Under the pieces are notes generated by a model, which had not been told where the DNA came from, ran no database searches, and saw only the letters and a list, made by a program, of their open reading frames with translations. This document shows, piece after piece, positions 5,471 through 6,679 of a DNA stretch of 6,679 nucleotides. Each line of letters begins with the position of its first letter. The stretch's first letter is position 1. This DNA is from JBGTKH01 sp041744735 (GTDB taxonomy: Bacteria; Planctomycetota; Planctomycetia; Pirellulales; Pirellulaceae): the NCBI GenBank assembly GCA_041744735.1, contig JBGTKH010000410.1, positions 1-6,679 on the forward strand, given 5' to 3'. The translations under genes and the position numbers were made by a program.

Positions 5471-6076
5471 TTATAATTCCTTTAAGCGGCGCACCGCATC
5501 GCGGGCTCGAATCAAAAAATCGGTCTTCGGCTCGCCTCGTTCCAGCCACATCGGCGGACCAATCGTGATGCAACTCAACAACGGCACAGGCAAGAACTCG
5601 CCGCGCGGCAAGACCCGGTTCATGTTGTCGATGTACACCGGCACCAGTTCCAAGTCGGGGCGTTTCTTGCCCAAATAGTATAGCCCACTTTTGAACTCGC
5701 CGATTTCGTCGCCGGTGCTGCGATGCCCTTCGGGAAATACGATCAGCGAATACGTGTCGCCGATTTCCCGAATCATCAAATCCATCGGGCTCTGGTGCAC
5801 CTTGATTTTCGTGCGGTCGATCAGCAGGGCGTTGAAGACTTTGGCAATGTGCCGCCGCACCATCCCCCGCTCCCAATAGTCGCGGGCCGCCACGGGCCGC
5901 GTCAGCGCCCGGACCTCCCTCGGCAACGACGCCCACAAGACCAGGGCATCCAAATGGCTGGTGTGATTGGCAAAGTACACGCGCTGACACGTGTCGGGCT
6001 GGCAGTCAATCCAGCGCACGGTGGCGCCGCTGAGCAGCTTGGCGAGAAAAGCGAGTACCGGAACGGTCAGGCCCAT
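5471..6076 (-). CDS. plsC: 1-acyl-glycerol-3-phosphate acyltransferase (PlsC family)
   Basis: This family acylates lysophosphatidate to phosphatidate, the substrate of the adjacent CdsA. The 201-residue protein shows all acyltransferase blocks in order: NHTSHLD (37-43) with the HX4D pair His38/Asp43; FNALLIDR (81-88) as block II; FPEGHRS (114-120) as block III; and VPVYI (145-149) as block IV. It is somewhat shorter than many PlsC proteins, with only a short hydrophobic N-terminus (3-15). The ATG at 6076 is chosen because an in-frame TGA lies 15 bases upstream and the next Met (72) is past the active site. No clear Shine-Dalgarno precedes it, so translation may be coupled to the small ORF ending 18 bases upstream. 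The exact acyl acceptor is inferred from the pairing with cdsA. Confidence 0.9.
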   Translation of the reverse strand: MGLTVPVLAFLAKLLSGATVRWIDCQPDTCQRVYFANHTSHLDALVLWASLPREVRALTRPVAARDYWERGMVRRHIAKVFNALLIDRTKIKVHQSPMDLMIREIGDTYSLIVFPEGHRSTGDEIGEFKSGLYYLGKKRPDLELVPVYIDNMNRVLPRGEFLPVPLLSCITIGPPMWLERGEPKTDFLIRARDAVRRLKEL

Positions 6077-6094
6077 GGCTGCCGCAAGTCACCA

Positions 6095-6289
6095 TTACGC
6101 ATTACGTGTGAGGAAGTGCCCATCGTAACGCGCCGTCCCGCTGGCGGACAGTCCCATTGTGCGCACAACCCGCGCGATCCAGCCCGCGTCGGCCAAAATC
6201 GTGCCACTGCCTGCTCGGAAGCAGTGCCGCGACGAGCGTCGCATCGCTAACGAACACGTGCACCATTTGACGGGGCCTTTGCCGGCCAT
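6095..6289 (-). CDS. Possible 64-residue leader protein of the plsC-cdsA unit
   Basis: I do not recognise this protein. It would start at the ATG at 6289, placed five bases after a perfect AGGAGG (6300-6295), and end with TAA 18 bases before plsC. It is basic, with Cys residues in WCTCSL near the N-terminus and a third in RHCF, and shows no membrane segment or known motif. The same frame opens earlier at an ATG at 6316, but the ribosome site favours 6289. Support is the strong initiation signal and its position as first gene of a tight same-strand cluster. Against it are the short length, the lack of any recognised family, and an overlapping ORF in another frame. It may be a real small protein, a translated leader, or a chance ORF. 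Confidence 0.4.
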   Translation of the reverse strand: MAGKGPVKWCTCSLAMRRSSRHCFRAGSGTILADAGWIARVVRTMGLSASGTARYDGHFLTRNA

Positions 6290-6294
6290 TCGAT

Positions 6295-6300
6295 CCTCCT
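6295..6300 (-). promoter_or_regulatory. Perfect Shine-Dalgarno AGGAGG
   Basis: On the minus strand AGGAGG is followed by ATCGA and then ATG at 6289. It is the best ribosome site in the window and the main reason to take the small ORF upstream of plsC seriously. Confidence 0.55.
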
Positions 6301-6328
6301 GTTTCCTGACACCCATTCCAGACTGATG

Positions 6329-6357
6329 TTGCGCCAGTGGCTAACCCGCTGTATCAT
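6329..6357 (+). promoter_or_regulatory. Sigma70-like promoter for the zinc-finger gene
   Basis: TTGCGC (6329-6334) and TATCAT (6352-6357) are separated by exactly 17 bases. The -10 box matches TATAAT at five of six positions and the -35 box matches TTGACA at three. Transcription would begin near 6364, giving a leader of about 75 bases before the ATG at 6440. This is consensus matching only; the -35 box is weak. Confidence 0.4.
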
Positions 6358-6359
6358 GA

Positions 6360-6381
6360 TTCACGGTCAAACGTTCACGGT
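6360..6381 (+). repeat. 8-bp direct repeat at the predicted transcription start
   Basis: TTCACGGT occurs at 6360-6367 and again at 6374-6381, a 14-base period, immediately downstream of the predicted -10 box. Its position would suit a regulator site, but two copies of an octamer are weak evidence. Confidence 0.3.
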
Positions 6382-6439
6382 TGATGGCTCAGGCACGCAA
6401 CACTTACCTTGCCACCCAGCCGGTTTCGAAAGGTCAAGC

Positions 6440-6679
6440 ATGAACATCGTGCTCATGATTGCCGTCATCGCGGTCGTCGCGGTCGTCGCCCTAACCATCT
6501 TCGCTTTGCTTTTTATCGGTGTCGCCGCGTCACGCAGCGCAGAACCCAGATACACTCATTGCAGCGTCTGCGGCGCACCATGTGTCAGTTGGGAGGGCCA
6601 GTACTGTAGCAGCGAGTGTGAACAGCGGCTGGCGAAAAGCATGGATGATTGGCACGACCGGTTTGAAGACATGAAGTGA
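6440..6679 (+). CDS. Small membrane-anchored treble-clef zinc-finger protein
   Basis: This 79-residue protein has one N-terminal transmembrane helix (about 3-30, rich in Ile/Val/Ala) and a short soluble tail. The tail has CSVCG (Cys41, Cys44), then Cys56 and Cys60 in YCSSEC, i.e. C-x2-C-x11-C-x3-C, with an extra Cys48. This matches zinc-binding treble-clef domains of the CxxCG...(F/Y)CSxxC kind, as in DUF2116-like proteins. The tail ends in an acidic/basic helix. With no charged residue before the helix, topology is uncertain, but Arg32 and Arg37 after it favour a cytoplasmic zinc domain. The ATG at 6440 is preferred over an in-frame start at 6326 because AAAGG (6429-6433) lies six bases upstream and the extension is unlike coding sequence. 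The TGA is the last codon of the window, so downstream partners are not visible. Its role is unknown. Confidence 0.75.
   Translation: MNIVLMIAVIAVVAVVALTIFALLFIGVAASRSAEPRYTHCSVCGAPCVSWEGQYCSSECEQRLAKSMDDWHDRFEDMK

Noticed and set aside
4998..5990. 330-codon minus-strand ORF overlapping plsC and cdsA in another frame
   Set aside because: It spans the boundary between two genes with clear family motifs in a different frame, and its Arg/Gly/Ala-rich product has no motif.

Overview
This 6.7 kb, GC-rich window looks like chromosomal DNA from a planctomycete, probably near the Pirellula/Rhodopirellula group. That placement is inferred from three things: a palindromic intergenic element whose arms carry GACGGATTGCCAATCCGTC, a motif I associate with planctomycete genomes; a secreted HExxH peptidase with a planctomycete-like opening; and a YnbB-like CdsA paired with PlsC. 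No rRNA, tRNA, CRISPR array, transposase or phage gene is visible.

Layout. Positions 1-572 hold no assignable gene. They contain an almost T-free A/C-rich stretch (about 57-180), then a cluster of GC-rich inverted, direct and tandem repeats (205-456). Positions 573-2783 (+) encode a 736-residue lipoprotein with 29 contiguous five-residue repeats directly behind its lipid anchor. After a 291-base gap with several inverted repeats comes a secreted, peptidase-MA-like metalloprotease with a long Pro/Gln/Ser/Thr-rich tail (3075-4277, +). A 25-bp perfect inverted repeat, whose arms are themselves palindromic, sits between this gene and the convergent cdsA. The minus strand then carries a compact cluster, read right to left: a small ORF with an ideal Shine-Dalgarno (6289-6095), plsC (6076-5471) and cdsA (5464-4382). 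A divergent region with a good sigma70-like promoter leads to a small membrane-anchored zinc-finger protein (6440-6679, +) that ends at the window edge.

How the genes relate. PlsC makes phosphatidate by acylating lysophosphatidate, and CdsA turns phosphatidate into CDP-diacylglycerol. The two genes are 6 bases apart and form one phospholipid-synthesis unit, possibly led by the small ORF. The lipoprotein and the metalloprotease are both predicted to be exported, but nothing shows that they work together.

The least ordinary item is the pentad-repeat lipoprotein. Its repeat has an invariant Gly, a mostly aromatic first position, Asn/Asp at position 2, and a clear alternation of basic and small residues at position 3 that implies a ten-residue structural unit. 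I do not recognise a named family for the whole protein.
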